NCBI RefSeq assembly: GCF_963678635.1
Contig: NC_087062.1
Coordinates: 13,622,670-13,686,669, forward strand
DNA length: 64,000 nt
Direction: 5' to 3'
Source: Symsagittifera roscoffensis
Taxonomy: Eukaryota > Xenacoelomorpha > Acoela > Convolutidae
Shown here: one piece after another, positions 32,108 through 45,163 of the stretch
How the letters are laid out: each line of letters begins with the position of its first letter
How positions within the stretch are numbered: the stretch's first letter is position 1
Made by a program: the position numbers and the translations under genes
Notes under the pieces: model-generated
Database searches by the model: none
Told to the model about the DNA's origin: nothing
What the model saw: only the letters and a program-made list of their open reading frames with translations

Positions 32108-35100
32108 ATGAATAAAAAACTTTGCTTAATATTTCGATATTTTCTATGGACGGCATGTCTTGCAATAGTGCTTCATCTTCAACTTTACTACTCTGAATTT
32201 AGCAATCATGATAGACTAATGAAACCCAAGTTAGAAAAATCTGTTTTATATTCAGACCACGACAGTAAACTACAGAGACAGATCATAGATGGTAATGGCA
32301 AATTGTTGTTTGTTCAAATCTGGCGAGCGATTTGCGATGAAAGACCAGGCTCCATGAAAACAGTTGTCGTTTTTGCTTTCACTAAGCATAACCCGGGTCA
32401 AGGTTTGCGGTTTATGTTTCGACCGTCTCGACCCTAGCCATCTAAATTTTCGACTGTATTCGACCGAAGAAAGTAATTTTGACTTGATTCTAAAGAAAAA
32501 ACTTTTTGTTTTTGCACGAGAAAATGTTTGACCGAGTACATACAATTCGAGCTAATCAAATCTGTGTCTTAAATCTAAATCTATGCATTTTTTTGTGTTT
32601 GCTAGAGAATGGATTTTTGTGTACAATTTTTTCTGTTTTTTCTTTCAATTTGTCTATATTGCGCCCAACTGGCCTTAATGTATCAATAGACAGACCTTAA
32701 TAGGCTCTCAACATTTTGATCAAACATCGACAGCTTAATCCGCCACACTGGTCGAAGCATACAGCGAGAACCTTGATTCGGGAAATAAGTGCGACTGGAA
32801 CATGATAGCAAGGTGAGATGTTTGAGTGACCAAACTTTAATTTCTAAAATTGACAACACGCCAATTTTGCACTACATGCCGGGGTTATACATCTTCTGCC
32901 CGTTTGAACGAGCTAAAAATTGCCCTGCAAAAGTTTCTATTCAATTCGGAAATCACAACGTGACGAATGAAGTTCAAGTTGAACGTCAGCTTAGACCAGT
33001 CAAAAAAAGAGAAGAAACTAACCAATTATCGATTGCAATATGTTTGCCAGCAATTACAGATAACATGAACACTTTTAACCCTTACAGGTACAAGTATGAT
33101 AGATGCAGTCAGTTTCAGAGCGTGAACAAAAAACTCGCCAATAAAACATCGCGTAAAAAAGACAACTCTGAAAACACAAGAATTCATAACGACTGTTATG
33201 CCCTAGCGGGTCATCGTCATAACTTTTCTTAATTAATCAACCATCCCTGACTGAGATGCTTGACTCATGATTCAATTAAAGCAGTCCAGTGATGTAAAAT
33301 TTCATTTTTTGAGTCAGATTTTGACATCGTCTGCGTCCAACTTTACCGGACGTCGTCCGCCTTCGTTAGAATCTACCAGAAATCGTTAGGCTTTACTCAA
33401 CTATTGAATAATATTAAATCCAGAGATAAATCCGAGTTAAACCTAATTAAATTATAGTTATTGATTTTCAGGGCAATGTTTTGGTGCGAGTTTTGATCAA
33501 AACTATCGTCTCTGGATTGCGAAAAGGTTGTAACGATTACTTTTTAAAATCATTTTTTCAAATTTTGCATGGTCTCTTGTTTTAAACTTTCAATCAAAAC
33601 AAAGACCAAAACATTGATCTTTGTCACAAAAATTCGACTAATTCGTCTTTTTTACCGTGATTCTCTGATTGAGAAGAAGTTTTTTGCTGAACTTTCAAAT
33701 AAAACATTTTTACTATGAAAAAGAATCGGCCCCGGTCAACCCATCATTCGACCCTGTTCGACTCCCGGTTCGTAACCCCGTTCGATTTATGTTTCAACCC
33801 TGTCTTTCGTTTGACCATCTCAGGTGGGTCGAAAATTGGGCGTCCTTGGAATACTTCGGTCAAATCATGAGTCGGGCATTTCAGTCCGAGGTGTTAAGAG
33901 TTTAGAGGTATTTTTGTCCTTGGTCTAGGCCTGTTTGGTTATTCAGTGTTAAATTATGCTGGAATTTAATCCCGCTCAAGGAATTTTTCAGAACCACCCT
34001 TCCCTTAAAATTGCAAAATAAACTAGTAATAATTTAATTGTTAATCATTTTTTGTAAGTGTTGTCGCTAAAGAGAAATTTTCCAGTTGTCTTTTGCGAAT
34101 GGTTTCCAATTGCAGGTTGTTGCATTTCCGTTTAATAAACGAGGTAGGTTATATGTTAACTCTTGCAAGATCATGCAAAACAACGATTGGCTATCGACTT
34201 GGGATCCTTATAATAAAAAAGAATATAAAGCATCTGAACTTGATTCACAGCTGTTTTATAGTTCCCTCCCAACACGCAAAATAATTAAAAAACGATTTTA
34301 TCTGATAATTTGGATGATTGAAAAAATTGCTTTATTTGATTAAACTGACTTGTTTTTTTTATTATCACTCCACGAAATTGGAAAGGACCTATAGAGTGGG
34401 GTTCGTTTGTCAGCGCATTTTGACCTCATCAAAGAAAGCTTACAGGGAAGGAATTAAATGTGGTATCATATTCAAGCGTTTTCAGATTCCGAAAAAAAAA
34501 TTTGTGTCGAGGAAAACTGATATATATTTTTTCATTTTTCAGACCAAGCTGGCGGCTAGCCACTGAGTTTAATGACGCCTAGTTTAGTTCTTTCTCTAAT
34601 TTTAACATGGTTGTTGATAAAATTACTTGAAAGTCTTCTACCTAATTAGTTATAACTTATTTTCTACCTAAGTAGTTCACCTTTTCTTTAGAATTCAACA
34701 CTAAATTGAGAGTTTTTTTGATATTCCGACAAATTTCGTTCACAGGATGGTCAAAGTTAGAAATTATAAGTATAGATTTAAATCAAAAAGTAGTTAACAT
34801 TTTGCTGCGTCTTTGGCACTTTTAGTCTGAAGCTAACGAATATACCTGGGACGGCAAAGGTCCTGAGTTCGAATCTGACAGGACCCTGCTTTTTTCAAAT
34901 GATAAATGTTCCGTTTCAGAAAACTTTTCGGCTTAATATTTGTCTGCTTATGATTTGCCGGCTTAATTGCCACATCAAAGAGTCGTTTTTGCTGTGCACA
35001 AGAACATTTAACTTATTTTTAGTGCTTCGATTTAACTCTGCTGTTTGTATTTTTACTAACTTTAACTTCGTATATTTTCTTTTTTTTTGCTTAAGGACTT

Positions 35101-36535
35101 TATTCTGCCCAAATGATTTCGGCTTTTATTTACTTGGTTTAATGGCCTTATTTTGCTTCTTTTCAAGGACAGCAGACTTTTTATGCTCCCTTTTGGATTG
35201 AAAAAGTTGCTTGAAAAACTTGATAGAGTTTATAATTTTCCATGACAATGACTTTTTCGGCTTCGTTTCGTTCCTTTTTTTCCGCTTGACAGGATTTAAA
35301 TTGGCAAAATGACCTCATATTGCGTCGTTCGACGAGCGAAAAAAAATTTTAATTTGCGTGTGTGTATGTGTTTTGAGGGTCAGGGGGACTTATTATTTTT
35401 TTATAAGTCTTACGTCTTGTCTTAAGGCTTTTTCCGACTTAAAGGGTTTCTGCTAAGGTATTTTCGATTTTCTACCGCTTCTACTTTTTTCGGTGCTAAT
35501 TTAACATTCTTTCGTTTCGGAATGTTTTTGTTTCAAAACTAATAATTGATAGATTTAGTTTTATTATTTGTGGTACCTGATTTTGCGTTGAATAAATCTG
35601 AGAGACACCCGAAGACAAAAATTCCTCTATTTTCAATGGTCGGAACAATAAAAATTGAAGGAATTGATCACATAAGAAGAAAGCTGCATATTTAATTTGT
35701 CATACTTGTACCCTGCTCGTTTTCCAGATTAGTTGAGTATTTTGAGTACCAAAAAATAGCTGGAATCAGTCGTATAGTCTTAGCAGAACTTGACGAAAAA
35801 TTTTACAATTTCACTCTTGCGCGGGATTCAAAGAAAGTTCTAGATTACTATAAGGAGCTTGGATTCCTAGAAAGTTACGATACTTCTTTCCCGGATAATT
35901 TTACCAACCCATATAAGCAAGGAGCTAGAACAAAACCAGCTCAATATTCATATTGTATGATCAAATATGGATTAATTAGTGATTATGTCATTGTTCAAGA
36001 TATGGACGAAATTGTTGGTTTCAATTCCCACATTTACAAAAATATTCCGGAAGCAATTTTGGCAAGGGAAGATAAAAATAAAAGTTTTTTCCTGACTGAT
36101 CAGCCCATGGCGCGTCGATGTAAATACGCGATTGACATACCAAAAGCATCACGATTTGAACTATTACGAACTCAACTGTTTTACCAGAACTCCTTCAACT
36201 TCGGCAAAACTATTCATTCGAGCCAAGCGTGCCAAATAGCATGGCATCATCAGTGCATTCTGCCAAGAACCGACAGTTTATTCTCCGGAGCTCTAAAAAA
36301 TCAAACTAAGTTACCTTCAAGTAGGTATATTGGTTTAAAGTCGCCTAATGGAAAAAATGTCATGCGAAGTCTTCATTTTAGAGAAGAGATGCATAACAGC
36401 GAAAACGCATCAGAAAACATTAATGTGGTGTGCGGCGAAGACAGAGTTTTGAAGCTTGACTGGCTTGTAAATTTATCTAAAGAAATCCTAGAAAACAGTT
36501 TGAAGGTTTTGGGAGAAATAGGTATCAAGACATAG
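32108..36535 (+). CDS. Glycosyltransferase family 92 (DUF23) protein, type II membrane
   Basis: Three exons fit phase and homology: 32108-32402, 32790-33087 and 35728-36535. They total 1401 nt, 466 residues. The start is the first ATG of the frame. Residues ~5-27 form an uncleaved signal anchor (FRYFLWTACLAIVLHLQLYY) after a short basic tail, as in Golgi enzymes. Exon 2 carries YIFCPFERAKNCPAKVS, typical of the family's Cys-containing N-terminal region. Exon 3 begins LVEYFEYQKIAGISRIVLAE and contains QYSYCMIKYG, then the metal-binding DxD region DYVIVQDMDEIVGF. A late His segment is RSLHFREEMHN. GT92 enzymes include the galactosyltransferases that extend fucosylated N-glycan cores in invertebrates; the acceptor here is unknown. 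The exon 2 acceptor (GGAAATAAG at 32789) has a poor pyrimidine tract, so the first junction is less certain than the second. Confidence 0.8.
33088..35727 (+). other. GT92 intron 2 with SINE S1 copy
   Basis: This 2640-bp GT-AG intron (donor GTACAA, acceptor TTTTCCAG) joins AG to A to make an Arg codon. It holds an S1 SINE copy at about 34830-35000 and a C-rich patch near 33730-33800 that resembles sequence in intron 1 near 32405-32440. No other gene is seen in it. Confidence 0.65.
34830..35000 (+). repeat. SINE family S1, copy 4
   Basis: GAGTTCGAATCTGACAGGAC is a clear tRNA B-box context. It is followed by a T run and the S1 body with CGGCTTAATATTTGTCTGC, TTATGATTTGCCGGC and TTAATTGCCACATC. 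This is the best preserved head plus body of the family in the window. Confidence 0.6.
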
Positions 36536-36655
36536 ATAAGGCGTAGAAGGGGGAAAATTATAAGAAACAAGAGAAAGTTTAGCTATTCATTAGTTAAAAT
36601 TAGTTAATCATAATTCGCAAAATTATTCAAAATTTCATCTAAATTATAATCACCA

Positions 36656-36661
36656 AATAAA
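36656..36661 (+). terminator. Poly(A) signal of the GT92 gene
   Basis: A canonical AATAAA lies about 120 nt after the stop codon, in AT-rich 3'UTR-like sequence. Confidence 0.55.
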
Positions 36662-37220
36662 TTTTAAACTTTTTTTTATCTTACAGCTTCATATCTTTTT
36701 AAATTTGAAAATTATCAACGTCATAATAAGGGTCACGTCATTCAAAATTAGGAAAATATCTAATATCAAATGGAGTAAATTTCACCAACCCATCTCAAAA
36801 CTTGATTTAAGCATATTTATAATCAAAACTGTTTGTATTTCTGGATCAATGTTGATGATTTGTAACTGTATTGGAAACAATTAAGACATACTGTACTATA
36901 ATTTACAATTGTCGAAATTGTTTTTTTAAATCAAAACTGCGTTTTGCATCAAAACTTTCCAAAAAGTACCCAAAAATGGCATGGCCCTAAAAGTCGCAAA
37001 TTCAAAACCCCATAACTTCATGAAAAAAAATCACAGGTGAATTAACTTTTTATTTTTTAGATCAGAGCATAGTCGAAACAAAAAAGGTGAAATTAAATCA
37101 CTCGATAATAAGAAAAATCAAGACAGGTCTCAAAATTTGATAAATAAACTGAATATTAAGCTTGATTTAACCATATTTTGTGCAACTATATTTTGACCAA
37201 CGGGTTAAACTGTTCCGGAA

Positions 37221-37299
37221 ACAAGTTAACAACCCCACCCCCTCCCCCCCCCCCCGCCTCCCGAAGCCGTTTGGTGGGGAGGGGGGAGGTTAACTTGGT
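37221..37299. repeat. C-run/G-run hairpin, family D
   Basis: AAGTTAACAACCCCACC with long C runs is followed by a G-rich reverse complement ending GGTTAACTTGG. The flank at 37315-37370 (CAGCCAATCCGATTC, GCGTTTTACAT, GCGCTTATCAAAA) is the reverse complement of the flank at about 60915-60965, so hairpin and flank belong to one repeat family. Confidence 0.7.
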
Positions 37300-38384
37300 T
37301 GTAAATTAGGAATTTTCAGCCAATCCGATTCGAGCGTTTTACATGGGGCGCTTATCAAAATTAATGCGAATTAAATGCTGGATTGGAAGATATTAACTTG
37401 GTATATCTGGGGGGGGGGGGCTCAAGTCGAGTCTAAAGTTGTGAAGAAAAAATTGAATCAACAATGAAACTGAAAAAAAACTGAAAAAAATGGTTATTGT
37501 TCCGAGTATATAAAATGGTTATAATCGTTGTTTTTGTTTCTCTGGTTAAATCGCAAATATTAAGCTAGCCACTTTTATGTTTTATTCAGTCTGAAAAGTT
37601 GAACTATTTAAAATATTGGTAAAATTACCAATATCTAATAAAACGTAGTGGATGCGGAGATTTAGTTCGGTTCAGAAATCAATCCGAAAAGAGTTAAGGA
37701 TAAGCTAATGATCCAAAATTTAACGCTAATAGATGTAATTTTCATCATATCGTTTTTGGCTTTCCTTTGCGTTCTTGTGGGGGTGGATGGTATGCGACAA
37801 AAAAATCCAATTTTGTAAAAAAAAATCCTTGCTGACGTGAAACTAAAATTTTTTAATTTTCTCCTAATTAATTTTTTCGCTCGCATCTTATCACGCGCAA
37901 ATTTTTTTTGCTAGATGTATGACCTATGATGAGGCTTTACTAACTTCAATTGCGGATGTGAATCATGGGTTGAAAAGGAGCATCTAATCAGTTTATATGG
38001 GTTTTTCATTGCCCAAAATTGGCTTAACTTTAGTTAGTTAAATGAAAACGACATGAGAAAAAGCGCCTTATCCCCTAAATTAAAAAAATCTCAATATTGG
38101 AAAAAAATAAACAAGTGTGGCAGATGATAAAGCAGGGCAGCAGATCTTTTTTTCTACTTGCAGAATTTTTGTAGAGCATTTTTGAGGTTGTTGTAGCGAA
38201 ATAAGTTAGGCTAAATCGACTTGTATTGGGAGCAAATTGTATCTTCTAACAGGATAAAAACAAAACTGCTAACATCAGCGCAAAGCCTTGTGTGTTACAA
38301 CTGTTTTTTTTTTGTTTTCAAAATGACAGAAACAAAGGATGTTTAGAAATTCTGATAAAATTTTCAGAAAAATTTTGTACACTA

Positions 38385-38760
38385 GGGGCAGCGTAGTGTA
38401 TTAGTACGAACCTTCTTTTTTTCTAACCTAACTCGCAAATGAAACTCGCAAACGAAAGTGTTCATTAAAATTAGTATTTTTAGTAGCTATTTTGCTATAA
38501 CCACATTCTGTAGCGTTGGAAATTTCAGTATGTTCTCTGCTTCATTTGTGGCTAGCCTCCTTGGCTGAGCAGTTAGTCCGTGAGACTCCTAAGTGGTTAG
38601 TCCGTGGCTGAGTGGTTAGTCTGATCGAATCCGAGAGCTAGCCGAATTTTTACTAATTCGAGGAGTATTTCTAATTTTTCTTATTGCAGTTTACCAAGCT
38701 GTTTTTTGTCGCCTTCTCGCGAGTGTTTGCGAAGCGACGCTTTTCTCTGTGTAAAGTTTA
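38385..38760 (+). repeat. tRNA-derived SINE-like repeat, family S2, intergenic copy
   Basis: It shows the full S2 module order: TGTATTAGTACGAACCTTC, CTAACCTAACTCGCAAA, an A box within CCGTGGCTGAGTGGTTAGTC, a B-box-like GATCGAATCCGAG, then TTTTTCTTATTGCAG and TCGCGAGTGTTTGCGAAGCG. The A-box segment is partly duplicated (38560-38625). Confidence 0.65.
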
Positions 38761-41609
38761 ATTTTTTTTCCTTTTCTTTGAAATTTCCTCTCCCCCGCTC
38801 CCAATTGAGAGTACGAAATTTCTAACTGCGCATTTCCATGCTCATAATTTGATTTTTCGGATTCCTTTTTGGGCCAAACTAGAATTGCTGAAAAGAAGTT
38901 AAAGCATCGAACATTATCTAAAGAGATGCACAAAAAGGAGAAAGTCGGAAATATCAGCAGAAAATTGTCCGAAATAGGTTGCGCACTTCAGCAAGACTGC
39001 TCGCATATCAAAGCAAAGCGCTGAATGTTCCGACTGTCTCTTAAGCCATCTCGGATGTTCCGACTGCCCCTTAATATAAACTATAAATTTTTGATACTAT
39101 CAAAGATCAGTCTGAAAATTTGTGTCGTTCGAAATTAGTACGACAGACTAGCCACTATCAATTCGATTTGGAATGATTTTGTTGTGGAATAAACCGCCAT
39201 GCATAAATAATGCGAGTCACATTTTCAGGATTATAAATAAAATCTTCAAAGTGCGCATAAATTAGTCCAGAGCATGGCCAACTTGGCAATTTTCAAACTC
39301 CCAAAGCTTCGCAAAAAAATGAATGGAGGTGAAATATCTTTTCAAATTTGATTTCAAGGAGTTGATATCCTTAATGGGGCATATATTTTCTTAAAAACTA
39401 TTGTTTCGATCGCCGAAATTTGACTGAATAAAGAAAACCCTACCAAGCTTTAGTATTCCGTTTTCTTCGAAAGTCGGAACAATAAGTATTGATAAAAGTC
39501 GTTTCAATTCCGAGAATTTAGTGGATAAAAAAAAGCAAGCAAATTTGGTTTAGCATGCATGAAGCACGTGATCAGTCACATGCGGATGAGAAATCTATTC
39601 AATTTTTAGTTCGTAGCAGTGTGAAGCCCCGAAAGACTTAAATATAATTGAAATTGTCTAAAATCTTTTTTTACAGTGGCTGAAAGCTATAATTTAAGTC
39701 AGATTATATAAAAAATCCTGCCTAGAAATGATTCACAAACGGAAAAAACGATCTAAAAATAAAACTTGAAGCAGTATTATTAGCTGTCACTTTTTTGAAT
39801 TTCAGAACAAAACGTAACGAATACACTTGGCAATGACAAGAAGCATGCTCTTTGATACAGATTCATTGCAAATAAAATTGTTCGGGTGAATTAGTCGGGA
39901 GGGTTTGAGTATTCAATCATATCAAAGCCCTTGCAGTCAGGATTCGAACAATGTGGAGAAACCTGGAAGTATAGTTTTTGGAAATTTCTGGTCTAGTTTA
40001 GAAGAATTAAAGCAACCGAGCAGGCTCATACTACGCAAAAAAGGCGCAAAAATCTAATTTTACTCCCTGAATGTTGAATTATAAAACGTTTTTTTGCTTT
40101 TTCCTAAACAAAAAATTCCATATAAATACCCAAAAACATCTTCAAAAATTTTTTATAAAATGAAAATTTTTTTTTTTGCATTTTGCTTCTCAAGAAAAAT
40201 TTTGATAAAAACGTTTATCAAATATGCATATTCTACTCTCACTATTGACGGCCTTCATCCTCTAGATTTTCGTTCAGATCCGTTCAAAGCCGAACGAACT
40301 AAAAGTATTACAATTTGGCAATAAAATCTATGTTTTTTTTGTGGTCCGATTTTCTGTGATACTTGTTAGTTTTTAACACTGCATTTTGAAGCCTAAGTAG
40401 TTACTTAAGGTAATCTATAAGATAATTCAATTGTTATTCAAAAATAGTCAAAATTGAAAACTGTTTCTCCAAATTTACGTTAACTTTTAGGTGACTCTGC
40501 AGGCTATTACGTCTGAATTTCCTGACTATCGTGACCGACATACCGTATTTCCAGACTTTGTCTGCGACTATGAAATCCTTTCCAGACTAGGGATGTTAGG
40601 CCGAGAAACTAACGCCGGGTGATCGCGGCTTAGGTCAATTCACGACTCAGTTCAGAACTTCATATAATATGATCAAAAAAAAAAGAAATATAAACTTAAA
40701 AATTGAAGCACCATAATGAAAAATTAAAATACAATAATATCAAAAACCTAAGTGTTAAAATTTTGAAAGCAGACTGTTCCGTATAAAACAAACACAGTAT
40801 AGTATTTACCCATTATTAAATGAAAATTAATTTTGACATGAAAATTGAAATTTGTCTCACTATTTCCCTCTGGACTTTAAGACTGGAGATTACAATAGAA
40901 AATAGGGCAACGCGTATTAAAAAGTGCGAAATGTATTCGATTTTACCCAAGGTCGACCAAATAGAATTTCCGAGCTCTTTCAGAACACTAAAAACCATAA
41001 CTTGTACAGGAGGTAAAGATTTTTTAAGTTCCTGTTGAAAAGTTTTGAATGAGAAACTAGTTTAAGTTGTCCCCCTCGAATTTCGTGCATACGACTAGTC
41101 CTCTTCTCTCTCGATCAAATTTAGCACCCAATTGAATACCGGAATATGTCTTTGAAGTTTGCCAGATCTGGTTTTGTTTAAGTTGTGGGTTAGATTGAAA
41201 TCAGAATAGGGTTTTCTGTGATTTCAGCTGTTAGCTACTCGAGCTGAAAATTAGAATTCTTAATATCGATGCCTTTTCTGATGGTCTGAAGCGAAGCAGT
41301 TGTGCTAAGTAATCGCTGCTTTAATTAGTGACGTTTATAAGGAAGTTAATTTATTGATGACTTTCTGATTGCGCATTACTTTTTGTACATGTAATTGTTT
41401 TCTGATTGTAAAATTACTTTTTATGCTTGAAAAAATAATGCAACGCCTAAAAGAATATTTTCTCAATTCAGAAGCTGGTAATTATTTTAATGTTAGGCTT
41501 TGATTAAAAAAAAATTATTTAACTTTTGTACATTCCCGAGGCAATAAATTTTAATGAAAAACTTTATAACATATTTTCGAAACATTCATTATACCTTGTT
41601 GTTCTGACT

Positions 41610-42375
41610 ATTTGAAAAAGGGGAGGGAATTTTATATAAGGGTGTGTTTTAGTTTTTTCTTTTTTGTTTTGCCCGCAAAATCAGGTACCACAAACAATCA
41701 TGGGGATGGATCGAATGATATATAGTGTCGAGAAAAACCAGTAGAAAATTTTTGAATTTTGGTTTTATTTCAAGCGAAAAGGTTTACAACAAAAATCATC
41801 GGAATTAGTCAAGTGATATATCATTTTAAAGCCTTTTTAACCCTGATTCGAACGACGGTTAAAAAATTCAACGGTCAGAAAAGTGGTCCCAGTGTCGGGA
41901 AAATTGGGTCTCAAAGCTCGGAGTTTTAGTCTAATTTCGAGCAAGCAATTAAAGAAAGCGAGCAATCTTTTTATAGAAGGATCCGCTATTATATTTTAGC
42001 AAACATTTTTGAAGTATTTAAGCGCCATTTTTGGAATAAAAAACTTCAAAATTCAAAAACGTTTTTGCAAAAAAAAATTGATTTTTTTTTAATTTTCGAA
42101 TTTTGTTGATGGTTTTTTTTCTAGTCATTTGCAACAAAATTCGTTGCCCGACAAACTGTCTAATATACTGACTGTCCAATATACCTAAATTTCAGGTTTT
42201 CTTCAGATCCTTTTACGACACCACGCACAAAAAACAACGAATTGGAAAAAAAATGAACAAAAACTTTCGTGTAGTTATTTTAAGAACATGGTTGACTATG
42301 GTTCTAAGAATTTAGTTCAAGAAAATTTTTAGAGTATTTTGTGGTACTTGCACAGCAACCGGCTATCCTTGTTGA
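41610..42375 (+). repeat. Dispersed repeat family C, copy 2
   Basis: It shares with copy 1 GGGGAGGGAATTTTATATAA, GCAAAATCAGGTACCACAAA, a second partial occurrence of the TCATCGGAATTAG block near 41795, CAGTGTCGGGAAAAT and the 3' block TACTTGCACAGCAACCGGC. It is longer than copy 1 because of an internal duplication. Confidence 0.6.
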
Positions 42376-44679
42376 GGATTGTAAAAACTTTTTCTAAATT
42401 TTGATGAAGCCGAACTATGTTGAAAGTTTTTAATGAGTTAATTTATACGAGGTTTTATTGTGCTCTCGTTGTTGATCAGCATTTGAAAGAAGGGATGTTG
42501 CTTGTTTTTTGTCGAAGTTGCAATTTGACCGGCCTTTTTTGTTGAATTTGTTGATTGAGTTTCTGTTTTTGTTGATACTTTTTTGAAATGGAAGTAATTT
42601 CAACAAATAAGATTCGAGCATTATGTTGCAAATTACAAAACAAGAAAATTTTCAAATTAGGCTCGTATAACAGAAACGAGCCCTGTAACTTGGGCTGTGG
42701 TGTTTGCTTCCAGCCTTAGGACACACAGGGGGGTATTCACACGATGGCGGTACCGAATGATGGAAAACATTTAACCAATCAGAATTGTTAGACGATCTTA
42801 TAGGCTGAAGCTTTCACACAAAACGGTTGTCATTTTCAACAGAAAACGAATTACAAAACATTGCGAACATTGCTGTAAAATTAGGGCATATATACAATGA
42901 TTCTGGAGTTTGACAAAATAGTTGAAGTTTGCGTTTAAATCAAGCTTTAAAATAATGTTGCTTTGAGCCACCAGATCAACCATTCTATCTTTTTTTCTCT
43001 AATAACCTAACGTAGAAATTTCCCACAGCAAGGAATTTTTTTGAAGTTCAATTAATTTGTTTTTATAAAACATGAAATTCGAAAAAAACGTGTAAATTAC
43101 AATGGATTACTAAATTGTAATAAAGGATTGTATTTGTATGGGGATAATCGGGGAGGCTAATTTGGATAGCAGCCAATTTAGAAAATAAAAAAATCTCTGA
43201 ACTCAGACGAAATTGTTTTGTTACGAAATTGACTTTTTTGAACGAAACGAATAAAACCAAGAAAATTTGCTGTCTAGAATGAAGTATACTAATATGAAAC
43301 GAGATTCCACGGTTGACCCTCCTATAAAAGTATCTCCTATCTGAGATTTTAGGAAATAGTGGAATAGATCCTATCTTATTAATTTTCTACGGCGTCAAAA
43401 GCGTTTTTAGGAAAATTTAGGTTGTTTGAGCAAAAATGATTGTCACGAAACAAAAATGGATGTCATGAATGTCATTTCGTTGTTGAGTGGGTCCAATTAG
43501 TGACGGGAAGGAGCCGTCCGCTCCTCCCTTTAAATGTGCCCCTGGATACTATGATAGGCCGGTCCTTTGACAGGTCGCTTGAGGCTGAGACACTTAGAGC
43601 AATCTTATTGTTTAATAAATAAAAATTCTCCATTCAGAAAATTGTCTCAGTATGTTTTAATTTTCGAAATATTTTCTGGTTTCCTCAACTCTTATTACCT
43701 CTCCGCACACCATTTTAAGGTGAAAATTTTAAACAAATTGTCAAAGTTGGGTTTTTTTTTTTACAAATCTCAATTATGATTGTAAAGCGTGCACTAAGTT
43801 GAAACAATTTCTTTGCTGGATATAAATCTTATTTCATTTTCAATTTTTCATCTGGATATTTTCTAAAACACATTATGCGAGTTTTTTCCATTTAAAAAAT
43901 TATACACAACTTAATTTTCAAATTATTACATGCGAAATACACATGGTGCCAGTCAATCAAATGATCTTGTAACAGTAGAAAAGCATGAGAACTTAGACGG
44001 ACCTTAATATAAAAAAAGTACTCGACTCAACTCTCATAGTTGTACTTTTACCAAATCCAAAAGTTTAAGTTGGTCCAAAAGTATAAGTTGAGATTTTGCG
44101 GTTTATCCAGAAGTTGATGCATGAGATTTCTACTTTCACAATTATTCTAAAATTTTTCTTGGCTTGAAATGGGTCTTGGGGAGCTCAAATAATTCGATTA
44201 AAAATGTCTAAACTTTTTAACCCAATAATCTCACTGGGAAACAATTTTATAAACAGTTATAAACTCAGTGAAAATTTCTTTCTCAATTCGAAATTTTTTT
44301 AAACCGCATCATTTTACAAATATATATATATATATTGGATGAATGTGTTTGATTGTGAGTTGCTGGCATCTTTTTAATCATTTTGCTATGAAGTTTCTCG
44401 CTGAAAAACCATTTGTCTCAATCACCGAAAAATATCTCCCCGAGCATATACAGTCTGAAAATTTTTCTTACATTGGGAAAAAGACTGCTCGTTTTGATTT
44501 TTAAAAAGATTTTTTTGAAACATGCTTTTCCACAGGCTGTGCAAAGTACAATCTGATGTAATAAGCGTCTAGCAACGTGTTAAAAGTTTCACATAGCTTG
44601 CCTTAAATCAAATTGCAACCATTTCTGAGCCTGATTAAAGCGCCGCTCACGCTTAAATAGAACAAATAAAACCAAGGGC

Positions 44680-45163
44680 GGGCTTAGAAGGGGCGGGGGC
44701 TAGAGGCGCAGGCGCAGGCGCAGGCGCAGGCGCAGGCGCAGGCGCAGGCGCAGGCGCAGGAGCAGGCGCTCACACCCCCCCCCCCCCCCATGGATTTGAT
44801 CCTATGCCGACCCAAAGATTCCCCTCTTTGTACTATTTTGAGATATTCATGTGTGGCTGACTGGCCCTATAATTTTCTAAAGGCGCCTTCGGCGCCATTA
44901 TACTTTTTTGATGGGGAGCGCGTGCCGAAAATACGCAATTTTTTGGTTGAAGTTTTCCAAAAATTCCTAAAAATTTTTTTGGCCTGTTTTTCCAAAATAG
45001 GTTCTTTAGGGTCTTCAAAATAGGTTCTGACTCCATACGGTCTTTAGAGTGCTTTGGAATAGCTCAAAAAAATAATTTTGGTGGACACTTAAAAAAGGTC
45101 GACAAAACTTTTGAAAACTTTTGAAAATCCGCCCCCTTGAGAAACTCCTAGATCCGCCCCTGA
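44680..45163. mobile_element. Possible hAT-type non-autonomous element with microsatellite
   Basis: The right end reads CTAGATCCGCCCCTG. Its reverse complement, CAGGGGCGGATCTAG, is a common hAT-like terminal sequence. The left end AAGGGCGGGCTTAG is a weaker match. Inside are about ten GGCGCA units (44705-44769) followed by a run of C, and a small palindrome GGCGCCTTCGGCGCC near 44883. No clear target duplication was found, so the boundaries are tentative. Confidence 0.4.
44705..44769. repeat. (GGCGCA)n microsatellite
   Basis: About ten near-perfect hexamer units in an AT-rich setting, followed by CTCACAC and a run of C to about 44789. Confidence 0.95.

Noticed and set aside
43440-43622. 60-codon GC-richer frame as a gene
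   Set aside because: Composition is suggestive and AATAAA follows, but there is no domain, no splice support and no neighbouring exon.
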